A DNA stretch of 64,000 nucleotides from Coffea arabica (Eukaryota > Streptophyta > Magnoliopsida > Gentianales > Rubiaceae). Both the position numbers and the translations under genes were made by a program. This document shows, piece by piece, positions 37,798 to 49,646 of this stretch. The stretch's first letter is position 1; every line of letters begins with the position of its first letter. The stretch lies in the NCBI RefSeq assembly GCF_036785885.1, contig NC_092312.1:23454001-23518000 (forward strand), given 5' to 3'. The notes beneath the pieces were generated by a model that ran no database searches, had not been told where the DNA came from, and saw only the letters and a list, made by a program, of their open reading frames with translations.

Positions 37798-37913
37798 ACC
37801 TTTCGCAACCCTACTATCAGAATTCAAAATTCCGACTTCAAAACCTTCCCCTTACACCTTTCGCAACCCTACTATCAGAATTCAAAATTTCGACTTCAAA
37901 ACCTTCCCCTTAT
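37798..37913 (+). repeat. Tandem duplication, 2 x 58 bp
   Basis: Units 37798-37855 and 37856-37913 are nearly identical (one visible difference, attccgac against atttcgac). Each begins acctttcgcaaccctacta and ends aaccttccccttac or close to it. The near-identity implies a recent duplication. No coding meaning is apparent. Confidence 0.92.
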
Positions 37914-38947
37914 CACCGGACTAACTCCAGTAGTTAAATACAATTGGGGTTCTTCCCCAGGAGGAGGAGGGGGAAAAAAACAATGGAAATGGAATATAAA
38001 CTCGGACGGATGTAGCTTCTTTCTATACATGGAACATCAACGTAAAACTATGGAACAAACTAAGTTGTCTACCTCAAATCGACATCCTTATCTAATCAGT
38101 GTGCAAGGCCTACGATCATAGTCCACCGAAAAAGTAAAAAAGAAAGACAAGGATAGCATTGCCTTTTGGTTTTATTAATGGTGACCCATGATGGGCTCGA
38201 TTTATTGTCACCAGAATATCCTCCATGACTGCAGATTTCATTATCACCAACAAATAAAGTGCTCAGAATGGGTTCGGTTCACCTAGTCCGCCAGCATAAT
38301 CTATGGAATCTGCCCTTTCCTAACCATGCAATGCAGAGCAAACAAGAGAGGGTTTTCCTCAGTTCATGCTTGTGCTTTGCCCTCACAACAGTTTGCACAG
38401 CACATCACAAACTACACGATACCGTGTCATTTGGAATTGCAGTTTCTCCTCCTCCTGCATGTACAAATATGAACTGCTGTTCCTCAAGTTGGATTGGATT
38501 TCTGGGCAGAGATATACAGTGGTTGAATCCAGCCCACCCCACCGCACGTCACAAAGTTAATTTTCTTAAGAGAAGCTTCGCTTGTCAATAATCTGTTCCT
38601 GTTTACTTATACCTCTTATACTTATTGATCACTGGAAAGTGAGTAATGGATAATCACGGTTGACAAACATCATGGTGATCGACTACTAATTATTTATTAG
38701 CAATGCAATTTTTCTTGTCTTAGCTGCAAACGGATCGAAAGCAATTAAGGTTGAATTTTGAGTGATGATAACGACAGAGCCCTTCAAGCAATATCCATCC
38801 ATCTCTGTTCGGGCATCTTCAATGAATGGTATTAAGATCGTATGTGATCATCCGCCCTCAATGTTATCACTTATCCATCAGTGGTGAAATTGATAACACA
38901 CTTGACAAATGATTTCGGAGTTGTTCACGAAAATCCTAGGAATTCCC
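37914..38947. other. Intergenic spacer
   Basis: No supportable gene. A 110-codon plus-strand frame at 38259-38591 has no recognised domain or supporting neighbour. Confidence 0.45.
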
Positions 38948-39296
38948 TGTTTATAGTAATTGACAAGTCTGAAAAGGTCGTGCAGAAACAAACGAGAAGG
39001 CCCGTGATTATGTGAAACGTGTTACCATGGATTTCTTTTGCTAGATCAGCATTGAAAATAAACAGTTTATACCAATTGACAAGTAGAAAAAGTAGGGGAG
39101 AAATATGAGAAGGCTGAAATGATTACGCAGAAACATCTTACCATGGTTTCTTTTCAATAGGTTTGCAATGAAAATCAACAATATATACTAATTGACTACT
39201 CCAAAAAGCTACGGAGAACAGACAAGAAGGTCCATGATGATCAAGTAGAAATATGTTACCATGATTTCATTTCAGTAGATTAGCATCGAAATAAAC
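38948..39296 (+). repeat. Minisatellite, three diverged units of 116 bp
   Basis: Units start near 38948, 39064 and 39180. Each has (gt)ttata..aattgac, then ..gaaaa.gt/ct..g.agaa, a.gagaagg/caagaagg, then ttaccatg.tttc.ttt and ends gaaaataaac or a variant. Spacing is exactly 116 bases while the sequence has diverged, so the array is old but length-stable. Confidence 0.82.
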
Positions 39297-39591
39297 ATCA
39301 TTATGAAGATTGCACATCTCATGCCATCCCAGTTCTGGATGCTGGTCGTTGTATAGTACCAAACAAGAGATTTTCCGAAGGGAAAAGGCAAAGGAAAAAG
39401 AAAAAGAATCAAAATTTTATGATGGGCATCTCACTCTTCATTTTCTCCTACCCACCGCTACTTTACAAGATAATCATCAAACTCGAGCCCTAAATATGGA
39501 TAGCCCTCCATTATTTGCTTTATTTTTTTTTCTTTTTCACCATAAGAGGTCTTAAATAGGCTTTGCAGAATATATGGCAATATTTGTTTGA

Positions 39592-40048
39592 TTAGGCCAC
39601 TGCAACTGCACCAGTCCTTACACCTTCATTAGATTCTTTCCTAGAATCAGCTGTTTTTCTGTTGGTGTTTGATGATCTGTTCCATCTTCTCTCATTAGCC
39701 TCATCTATCTCTATCTGCTCTTGCCTGCACTCCTGGCTACAAAATGGAGTATTCCCCCTGCAGTATTACAAGAACTTCACATCAGATTTCAACTACTTAA
39801 TCAAACAACGATGATATCGCAATGAATCTTTTTAAATCCTAAGTTCTCTATTACGCCATCTTCCCTTGATATTCATCAGAAACATCAAATTAAGTGCACA
39901 GTACTACATGTTGAAATGGAAACAAGTTAGCTAACCTGTACATGAAGATGTCACTGTTAGGAGCCAGAGGTCTGTTGCAAAGAAAACAAGAATCAAGAAA
40001 ATGGGGTTGCTCATCACAGCCAGCAAAGTAAAGTGCAGCTGACTTCAT
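39592..40048 (-). CDS. FCS-like zinc finger (FLZ, DUF581) protein
   Basis: Two short exons, complement(join(39592..39757, 39936..40048)), give 92 aa. The intron has GT..AG borders and splits the codon between FMY and GNTPF. The protein begins [17 protein letters not shown]. The FLZ domain follows (about residues 17-55): [21 protein letters not shown], then [20 protein letters not shown]. It holds the Cys-x2-Cys pair and the FCS..CR pair that bind zinc. FLZ proteins are plant-specific adaptors that bind SnRK1 kinase subunits and respond to sugar, ABA and stress. Start chosen because TGA lies in frame two codons upstream. A good TATA box (tatataaaa, minus strand, 40150-40158) lies about 100 bp before the ATG. 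The tail is basic, Ser/Asn-rich, with no other domain. Confidence 0.93.
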
Positions 40049-40149
40049 TGTTCAGAAAGCTTCTGAGTTTGAGGTGGGGATGATACTGATAGCAGCGTAC
40101 AAGAGAGAAGTAGAGAAAGCTGGAGCAGAAAGCAAGGAGAGGACCCAGG

Positions 40150-40158
40150 TTTTATATA
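40150..40158 (-). promoter_or_regulatory. TATA box of the FLZ gene
   Basis: Minus strand reads gctatataaaacc, about 100 bases upstream of the ATG at 40048. It is the only strong TATA in the proximal region. Confidence 0.65.
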
Positions 40159-41787
40159 GCGGCAGTTCAGGAAGATGGGAAAAGCAAGAAAAAGGGCTAT
40201 GCTTGAGTGGTTTATGGAGCAGGGAAAATTGGTGGTCTAGCCAGTTGGAAGCTTTCGTAATGTTGACAATTAAATGTGTCAACTGTCTGGTTAGTTGTTT
40301 ATGTGTTGAGACCACCAAGTTCAATGGTGTGATACGGACCACCAGAAAAATACTTTGGGAGTGGTGTGGCAGTTTTTCCAGAATCCAAGGGGCTGAATCT
40401 AGTGGCAGAAGTACAATGTACCACTTGGCTACTGCAGTAGTTTAAAAAATTCACTTTTGCAACTTTAGGAAAACCAAAAATTAACTGATGCTTTTAGCAG
40501 TTTGCTCCCTGACATTTTAAGGGAATCTTTTTGGGTGCATGAACTTCAGCATTTTCTAGATTGTGTTTGGTAACTTTTTTAGATTTGCTGAATTGGAAAT
40601 ACTTTTGTTGGAGAAGAAAGCCCAGAGTATGATTCTTTAATCACTTATTTCTGCCATGAATGAAGCGAGTAAACCTCTGAAGAACAAACTATATTTTATC
40701 TCAACTTTTACTTAGGTCAACTTTTACAGAGCGCATATATATGTATATATATTTGTTTGAACAGTTGATTATTTTTTTAAATATATTTGCTTACATTATC
40801 ATTACAATTTTTAATACATTTTTTATCTTTTCAATTATCTTTTTATCTCACATATATTACATCACAAAAGTGCTACAGTAAAAATATCTTAAATAACTTA
40901 CAATCCAAATAATAGCAAATTTGTATGCTTAACCAAAATTTCTTCAATTAGATTACTGTACATATAAAATATTTTCAAAAGTCTCTTGTAATCTTTAAAA
41001 TTAACATATAAGAAAAAAAAAACGTTCAACAATCGTAACTAGGACAAATATGATGTAATAAATTTTAAAATTTTTTGTTGGCTTCCATTATTACTTGTTT
41101 TTTGGATCTATTGGAGAATAAATATAATCATATTTAGGCATTATAACTTAAGATCAAATAAGAGTTTTTAGAGTGTATTTTTTGTATATATTTTACTCTT
41201 GATAGTAATATGTAATTCTATATTTAAGATCCACTATTGGCTGCATTTCACATCATTCGATATTATATCTATATATGTATTATGCTTTATAGGTATAAAA
41301 AAGAATTATAGCTCATGACAAAGAGGATAAGCATTAAGAATCTTTCTACTGCTTTTCATATGAAAACTTCAATTTGTAATGATTTAAAACCTATCAATCC
41401 CGCCCTCATGGTCCTAATATATGAAAACATTAATGCAACTTCTTTTTTTAAGTTTCGAGTTAATAAGAAGAAAAATAACTCAATAGAATGTTCATATTTA
41501 CGTATGCATGTCTAATGCATAATTAAACACTGAATTATTTCTACTCTGTTTCACGTATGCATTAATTATAATTAAGAAACAAGCAATTTCATACCAAATG
41601 CTGATAAGAAATTATATGTCACAAATTACTTCTTAAAGTATATTTAGCTAAGTTTTCCCAATTTCTTAATTCATGAATCAACATGCAAATTTTGACATCG
41701 CAATACATAAGATTCTTTCCTTTTTGTGGTAAGAGTAGCATTGCATGTACAATTATGGACTCAACATGCCATTTGTCATCTCACTTT

Positions 41788-41795
41788 CTTCCTCC

Positions 41796-41822
<27 letters not shown>
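41788..41822 (+). repeat. (TCC)n trinucleotide microsatellite
   Basis: About eleven uninterrupted cct/tcc units. The open frame across it encodes a Leu run and is not a gene. Confidence 0.9.
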
Positions 41823-41827
<5 letters not shown>

Positions 41828-43848
41828 ATGATTTGTGTTTACTTTAGTCCCCACTCATCTCTGTCTTTTTTGTCACATTCCACATCGGAGTTGCGTAAGG
41901 AAGGGCCCACATCCCACTGATGGTTCCCACTTCCACCAGTGAAATCATACACATTTTGGGACCCACTCGAGACCAGTTGTACATGCGGGGTTCAAATTTC
42001 AAGGTCATTGTCTCCTCTGACCGCGAAACCCCGGGCAGCAATATTCCAACGTCACTTTTCTAATTATTGTTGCCCGCTACACGTGTGTCCTCGTCACGTA
42101 ACCAGCGGAGCAGCCCCCCAGTACACCCTACAGGATACGTGGCAGTTAATAAATAAACGGCTGTGCTTTCTCGTTCGACGATCTTGGAGCTGTTCGCGAT
42201 CCTGGAGGTCAATGCAATCGACGGTCAAGATCGAACGGGTGCATCTATTATACATGCATCAATTATTGGTCCTTCTCAACACACGTAAGATTGCTGCTTT
42301 ACCTCTCAGTTGGACTTTAGTTTAGTCGGCCTGAATTGTTATTTTCCGAATGATTTGAGCTATGCAGATAAAATAGTGATTAAAAACATTATATGTATAT
42401 AAAAGTAAATTTAAAAAAATCAATTCAAACAATAATAATGTATAAAGGAGAATTATTTTCTTGTAGTATATTGAAAATAAAAAGAATTATCTTCATAAAT
42501 TGTAGTATTTTTTATTTAATTTTTTGTGTTTTATTTTTGGAAATATTCTTAAAGCTTATTATTGCATAAGAGTGCTTGCTTTAGAAATGGTATTCCTATA
42601 ACTAACGATAATACTTTCTGCTGAGAAAGAAATCCAAGAGTGGTGGACTTGAAGCAAATATGGGTAAAAAATGCAAAGTATGAATTATGGCTAATGGTAT
42701 TGGCACTTCAAGTTTTGTTGATCATGCTCAATTTTATTTATTTACTTTCGTGAAAAATATAAAAGAGATAAAGTGCCATTGAAAATGCTATACTATTCTA
42801 CTAACTTTCCCGTAGTCCCACACCATTTATCTGGGATTGGAGGGTTGGGTAGTTAAATCCTTAAGTTTACCTCAAGAGTTGTCGACTTTTAAGATTAAAT
42901 TTAGAATTAGGTTTAACTAACTAATTTTAAAAGTCCGGAAAAAAAAAAGACAATGCTATACTATTTCTTTTTTTTTTTTTAAACGTATTTAAGCCATCTC
43001 AAGCGATGTCGTGTCTCTTTACCATAAAATCACAATGAAAAAGTCCTTCAATTGGAGGGCACATGATCTCTAGCGCATGTGAGGTGAAGCTTTAGAATTA
43101 ATGGCAAAGAATCTGTTTAGATTATTCTTTTCCTGATTTGGTATAGATTTTAAGTCAATGATGTTTCAGCTTTATTAAACGTGTATTTCACTCGAGCGTT
43201 TTCAAGCAAGTTACTGTATATGTTGGAGAATTGGCCAAGTTGCTAAAGGCTCACGACGTCACGATGCCTGGAACTGAGTCATTACCATGTTAACATGTGC
43301 CCATTTGGCAACTTAATTAACGGCAAAATTACACTTAGACTTCCACATAAAGCATTAAATTATCTATTTTGAGCACTAATTACTTTTTAATATGCGCAAC
43401 AAGTTTCTTTTTTTCTTTGAAAAAAAAATGATTTTTCTAACGAGTGTCCCCGTTAACACACATATATTTCACCCAACTTATCACATATATATATATATTA
43501 ACAATTACTACTTTTTTATTCATGGCAGGTTTTGCAGCGTCCTCCCTGTAATTTCCATAAGATTGCAACTGGGATTTTAGTAATAATCTTGTTCTTGAAC
43601 TTTATGGACAAATAGAGAGGCCACGACAGGTGTGTCAGAAGATGAATTATTTGATCAACGATAGAAATTAAAAATAAGTTAGTTGCTGAATTATTTCTTT
43701 TTTTTTTTTTTTGCCCTTTCTAGGAAGCTCAATCCTTCATGAAGAATTGAATGCTTTAGCTTTGTTTTTTCTTCATTTTGTTTTCGTTCCTACGTCGTTC
43801 AACCATTTTCGAAAAAAGAAAAACCCGCTCATGTATGAAACTTGTACA

Positions 43849-43988
43849 GATGGTGAAAGAATATTAAAGGGTAAGATTCTTGAGGTCTTGAAGAACTGGC
43901 GAGACAGGGCAATCCAAGTTACAGCTGTGGCTGGTTGATGGTGAGAGAATGTTGAAGGGTAAGATTCTTGAGGTCTTGAAGAACCGGC
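43849..43988 (+). repeat. Direct repeat, two copies of about 50 bp, 88 bp apart
   Basis: gatggtgaaagaatattaaagg at 43849 and gatggtgagagaatgttgaagg at 43937 are each followed by the same 20-odd bases, gtaagattcttgaggtcttg, then aagaac.ggc. Confidence 0.85.
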
Positions 43989-44616
43989 CACACACATGGG
44001 CTAAATGAGCGTATATGAAATTTGTCATTTTCTTGCTTTTAGGACCACACCGTCTGACGCATACTCTTTTACTCTCTTCATCTCAAGGGGACGAAATTGA
44101 AGAGGTCCAAAAATAATCCTGAAGAGAAGAGCCAGATAAATTGTTTACTTAACCTTATTCATCATTTTATGTCCGCAAGATCAAAACAGTATTGCATGCA
44201 AAGGAAACTTCCAAGCAGTCAGGGTAATTTGGAATAGCGAAGAGCAGATACCATGACCAGCAAATTATAAGAAACTGCAGAACTATCCAGTTCCCAGAGA
44301 ACAGGATGTAGTAGATGGAAGGGATAATCAACAGAGCTGACGTAAAGCTCAACTACAATTATGAATATTTTACTTGAGTTTCATGTTAACTTAGCAGTAG
44401 TCAAGAGAATATAAGCCCTCAGATGAGTCCGTCAGGACCCTTCTGATGATGCTCAACTTTCGAAAGAAGCCCACATCTTGTGAGACTCTTTTCACAGAGT
44501 CTATACCGCAAAAGTTGTTTCTTCCATTAACTGATCTAATTTGCATCTCAGATATGTCAACAAAGATAAATGTAAGCTGCTGTTCATGCCGAGAGTTGAT
44601 AGCTCCCCGCCACTAG

Positions 44617-47600
44617 CTACCCTGAGAGAGCAGAATTAATAGCACTATACACATCAACCCCAATTTGGGCTTCAGCTCTCTCCAGATCAGTAGAGGCAGA
44701 ACTCAGCTTCTGGGTGAACTCAGCAAGTCCCTTTTGCGCCGAGGCAGAGTCAAGTTGGTCAATTGGCACTGCCTCCACTGCAATGATATCTGCAAAGGAG
44801 TTCGCATGAATGAAAGCAAAGCCACCGCTAACAAAATACTTCTTCACACCATTTTCCTCGTGGACGGACAGAAGACCAGGTTTCAGCTCTGCAATGGTAG
44901 ACACATGTCCGGGAAGAATGCCCATCTGACCGTTCGTTGCAGGTATAATAACCATGTCAACCTGTGAAGACACACAATGATGAAAGTTTCAGCTGAGAGA
45001 CCAAAGCATTGGAATGTACTCTGTAGAATCAGATGATGATTCTAACAATTGAGGCGGCATATTGGAGCAGAGTGGAGTATATTTTTGAAGTCATATCGGT
45101 CAAAGCAAGCAAATGAACATCAGTGTGATGACTGAAACACTCAAGAATGAAATTTCTTTTTCGTGGGGGGACATCAGCATTTGGTAAAATTTGTAATACA
45201 CGTGTCAGTTGATACTTCAAAATAATGCAGTAAAATTAATGGATTCCTACTTTGACTCCTTGCAGACTTATTGGTCAGCACCCCATTGGTAACTATGTTC
45301 CGCTATACAAACTCCTTAGCATTATTGATTCAGACAGACAACTCATGACAAATTTGAAGAAAAAAAAATTTACTTCAGATTCAACCCCATGCACGGTACA
45401 AATGCTTCTGATTTGTTCACAAGTGTTTGGCATATTGAAAAGCGGTTTCTCAACAAGTTAGCAGACATCCAATTATCCAAGTGTCCTGTCCTATATTGAA
45501 AAGAGGTTTCTTAACAAGCTAGAAGACATTGAAGTATCTTGTCAACGCAAAAAGTATTTAATTTTGTAATTTCATAGGCGTAACACAATGCCACTCTCCT
45601 TTACACAGAAATTCTAGTCTGCACATCCAAACAGAATTATAATACAGATGAACGAAAAAGGCAGGCTTCGGTTGACACATAAGCATAAAACACAGTGGCA
45701 GGAATAATCACATCTACTTAAGCAAAAGTATCGAGAACAGGAAGAGCTTCGAGGGGCAAGACTGAGTGCAAAGATATTATCGGATAAGTAGCACTTGTCA
45801 ATTTCCAAGGGGTCTTGACACCTAGATTGTACACAAATATTCCAAAAGTGCTGGTTTTCCAAAGCTAATGCTGTGTACTACAGATGTCACTCCCAACTCA
45901 AACATAAAATACCAGCGTATCAATTCTAATCCTAGTAATACCAAAGGAGCTTTAAAGCTTAAGGTTTATACCTAAGTTGCACAAAGCATTAAACTTTCGA
46001 AAAACCAATAGTGCAAGCACAAAGTAAAAGCCATGCATGACTGTATTAACTAAAACAACTTGAAATGAACTCCTACAGCAAAGTTAAGATACCTTTCCGC
46101 AAATATGCTTCTTAAACTTATCATTACCTATTCCTAATTGCAGAAGCCTGTCTATCATTTTGTATGGCAAAGCATTTTCTTTCTTCCTAATAAAGTCTTA
46201 GCTAATTTTTCATAATAGTATGGCATCTCAAGCCATAGGATATATCAAGTCACTTCTGCATTACATGAATCCAAGAACTGTAATACATGTCTTAGCCTTT
46301 CACCCTTCTATCTAGCTAGTTGATGAAGATATACTGCAATAAAGTCATCACATTTGAACACTTATATGCAATGCATGCTGTGAAAAATGTATTCTAGCCA
46401 AGACTCCCAACTGAAATGCAAAACTGAGCTTTTCCCTCCCATAAATAGCTTTAGTATATATTCTCCTCACCTCTTATTAAGGCCTCAGATACAAGAGATC
46501 CACAGAACTCGAAAGTGAAATACAGAACCAGCAGCAGCAGGTATATAAATTATTCGTCATCATCATCATTATCATTCAGTATACATTGTTAAAAACAGAA
46601 GCAAAAACATTGAAAACCGTAATACCAGAAAACGATAAAGCCTCAACTCAGATGTAAACGTTCCTGATTTTGACATCTACAGAAGTTCATGTTTGAAGGA
46701 ACTAAATAATTTGCACCTATAGTGCAGAGTATGCGCAAATGCTTGACAATTTCTATACTCACTAACTACACGAGACAAAAGCCAGAATGTAAGTGAGCTG
46801 ATGCAACCTACAGTCCAACACACAATGACAAAAATCAGCATTTGCTCCTAACTGAAAAAATAGAAAGCTAATTGATCTATACTTGAGGCATGAAGCAAGA
46901 CATTTCATATCATGCAAGGAACAGGTGAAAAATCAACAAGTTTCTCCAAAATGCCTTCTAGTTTAACAACAGCTTAAGCAGGCTAAGATAGTTAAGAATA
47001 TCATAGAACCAAATTGGTTTGACATGAAAATTTGACTATTTATGATCATTGACCCTTCTATGCAGTATTTTTATCGGAGATAAAAACAAATTTATAAAAC
47101 AAAACCTATGGAGCATAATCCTGCGTTCCATGGCCTAAAAGCCACACCATTTCTGTCCTCGGGTTCACTAGTACCCTTACCTTGGAAAAATCTTCCAAGT
47201 TGCACTGAATTTTAAGCATTGATAATTCAACTCAAGAAGCCATCTTTCACTGAAACGATTTGAGTCAAATATTGCCATGCAACTTGAAAATGAGTTGAAA
47301 TTGTTCTGTTAGCTACTGAAAATTACAGTCCAGATGTGTCAGCACCCATGTACTGGCTAATTTGAAAGAATTCCATCTAAGCAGGTTTCTCCAACTAAAT
47401 GAAAGGTAGTTAAACAGAGTTTTACAAAAGATAGTGTAAATTAGTTGAACTTCATATGTGTGACTCAGTTGTAGAAGGAAGGAATTTTAGAAGAGTAACA
47501 ACCACCAGCATACTATAAGATGACACAAAATTAGCCCCCTCAATGTCATATGAAAGTAACTGTAACAGTTTCACCTCAAAATGATTTTAGTAGCTCAAAT

Positions 47601-48721
47601 GGAAAACAAGTGGTTTTTCTTTCCTAAGATCACCAAAGTTTGATAAATTTCAACATCTAATTATCATGATCAAAGCCATATGTCTACAATGTGCCATCCC
47701 TCTCATTGAATGTATGCAATCCAGCTCATCAAAATTACAAATCAGAATAGCAAGAGACTTGACAAGGAAGCCCTCAATAACAAAGCTTCCAAAAGACCAA
47801 CCGCCAAACAAACTTCACTTAATCTATGCCTCACCATAGTGGTTGATTGCATTTTGGCAAAATTTATAGGTCCAAATGGTACACCACAAGGAAAACGAAA
47901 AACATGACTTTTGCATCCTAATTGGCCAAAATAGTCAAAAATTTATAAGCCAATCGCTTTACTTGAAAACATAGGTAAATACATGCATTTGACGTTTGAT
48001 GTATGTTCTACATATGCACATATTCTGCTTCAGCCAACTCAAAACATGGTCCCGAGCAGAATTATGTAACAAATTCGAGATGATACATATATCTTTAATG
48101 CAATGACCACTAAATTAGAGAGCTACTTAAACTATGCAAACTACACGAGTATTTCAACAGCCATAAATTTCTACAGACATAATCCCGAACAAGTAAACAA
48201 AATGAACAATACAACACATAGAGCCCACGTAGACCGATCTTAAAATGAATGCACGAAAGAATTTTGGTTGCAGATAATCAAATATTTGATCAAAAAAACA
48301 AAAAATTCCAAAAAAAAAAACCAAACACCAAGTGAAAATTTCACAGCATGCGAGCAAAACCAACATAATTAAAACACTAATAAAACCCAACACAGAAAAA
48401 CTTAAAACCGAAAAAAAGGCCTTTTCAAAAAATCATATGACGAATAGGGATCATTGTAAAATTAGTGACCTCTTTGTTGGAGAACTCGGAAGAGTACGGA
48501 AGGACAAGATTGACAGTGAGCTTAGACGGCAAGGTAGAAGGAGCAGGTGGCCGAGGCTGCATGAAGGAAAGAGGGGTCTTGGGTGGTTCCAAATTAGGGA
48601 TCGTACTTCTCCAGGCTTTAACAAAGGCGTCATCAGCAGCCGAGGCCGCCGCGACGTTGGTGGAGAACGGCCGGAATTTGATGGATCGAGAGAGGAGGCG
48701 GGTAGTGAAGTGGCGAAGCAT
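44617..48721 (-). CDS. Mitochondrial ATP synthase F1 subunit delta (bacterial epsilon type)
   Basis: Central-stalk subunit of mitochondrial F1Fo-ATP synthase, helping couple rotor turning to ATP synthesis. Two exons, complement(join(44617..44961, 48470..48721)), give 198 aa, close to the known plant subunit of about 200 aa. Exon 1 encodes a presequence ([20 protein letters not shown]...) rich in Arg and Ser, then the linker with [20 protein letters not shown] and the first strands [17 protein letters not shown]. Exon 2 continues [30 protein letters not shown] and [17 protein letters not shown], which is the epsilon-type beta sandwich, and ends with a helical segment and SALSG. The splice is phase 0 with GT..AG borders. 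The intron of 3.5 kb is very long for a 600-nt coding sequence. Assignment is secure. Confidence 0.95.
44962..48469 (-). other. Long intron of the ATP synthase delta gene
   Basis: 3508 bp between phase-0 splice sites. It carries only short frames, none with a domain. A small direct repeat (ttgaaaag.ggtttct.aacaag) occurs at about 45432 and 45495, 63 bases apart. No nested gene is seen on either strand. Confidence 0.8.
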
Positions 48722-48907
48722 TTTTCGAAGACAATGGGATTCGCTCGGCTCGCAAGTCGGAGAGAAGTGAAAGGAAACGGTGAAGTGAGAGAGACTCTGT
48801 GTTTTCAGTCTTTCTGCCTATTTGGAGTTCATCCCTTGTTGTTTGTATTACTAGTAAGTGGTGATATACATGGTACAAAACAAGGGAAAAACAGTAAAAA
48901 TTATTCG

Positions 48908-49202
48908 ATTACCCACTCAACTTTTTGAATTGATATATCTCTAACCATTCAAGTTTTAGAAGTACAAAGATACCCATTCAATTCTCAAACTTGTATATTT
49001 TGAGCCATTCCATCTGTTTTCACCTTCAAATATGCCTTCTAGTTATATCTCGTGATTTGTGCTAGTCTTTAGACGTTTGACAACGAAAGAAAATGGAATG
49101 ATTGAAAATATACATGTTTAAAAATTGAAAGGATAATTTCATACTCTTAAATGTTGAGCGTTAAATATACCATTTTAAAAGTTCAGTCGGTAATCGGGTA
49201 AT
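48908..49202. mobile_element. Fold-back MITE, about 295 bp
   Basis: The two halves are inverted copies. The left starts attacccactcaactttttg and reaches cttgtatattttgagccattccat; the right, reversed, reads attacccgattaccgactgaactttt ... atgtatattttcaatcattccat. The centre lies near 49045. It sits about 190 bp upstream of the ATP synthase delta start codon, so it may lie at the edge of that promoter. No clear target duplication was resolved. Confidence 0.7.
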
Positions 49203-49406
49203 TTACTTTTGAAAAAATAAATCAATGTTGAATGAGGGGGTTTTTTGGGTACATTATGGGATAATGATTATACACCCTTGCACAATCTTGGTACATTATT
49301 GTCAACTTTGTCTTGATAATGGTTGCAATCTTCATCCAATTTCTCACAACACACTAAGTAATCGCCAATTCCTTCCAATAATGACTTCTAGTAACCTAAA
49401 GTATAG

Positions 49407-49629
49407 AACCACTGAGCTCTAGCTCAGTGGCCACCACCTCTCCTGGTGGGGTGGGAGGTCAGGGGTTCAACCCTTGCCTCCCACCAAATTGTCTGCCCCT
49501 CATGGACGGCTCGGTTGGTCTCAGCAAACCTCCTTAGGAGTTGGTATCCAGTGTCCACAAGGGTCCGAATCGGACCCCGTAAGAATTGATCCGGACATCC
49601 ACTCCGTCAGGAAAAAAAAAAAAAAAAGA
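49407..49629 (+). mobile_element. tRNA-derived SINE with intact Pol III boxes and 17-bp target duplication
   Basis: Box A tagctcagtgg (49420-49430) and box B ggttcaaccc (49464-49473) match tRNA promoter consensus, spaced as in tRNA genes. The 3' end is an A-run (about 49612-49628). Flanks 49390-49406 and 49630-49646 are a 17-bp duplication with one mismatch (agtaacctaaagtatag against agtaacgtaaagtatag). Confidence 0.92.
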
Positions 49630-49646
49630 AGTAACGTAAAGTATAG

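Larger units (their letters stand above)
40159..44400. other. Long intergenic spacer
   Basis: No gene can be supported over about 4.2 kb. Contents: a diverged gtttg..MITE-like piece at 40748-40917 (with gtgctacagtaaaaatatctt); a (TCC)n microsatellite at 41788-41822; a GC-richer patch 41870-42330 with several ACGT-core motifs; poly-T tracts; and a short direct repeat at 43849-43988. Confidence 0.45.

Noticed and set aside
38259-38591. 110-codon plus-strand frame
   Set aside because: No recognised domain, no promoter or splice support.
40074-40445. 123-codon plus-strand frame opposite the FLZ start
   Set aside because: Antisense to the FLZ promoter and start; no domain.
44167-44352. 61-codon hydrophobic minus-strand frame
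   Set aside because: Looks membrane-like by composition only, and lies downstream of the ATP synthase delta gene without splice links.
48332-48928. 198-codon frame antisense to ATP synthase delta exon 1
   Set aside because: Shadow of the real exon on the other strand.
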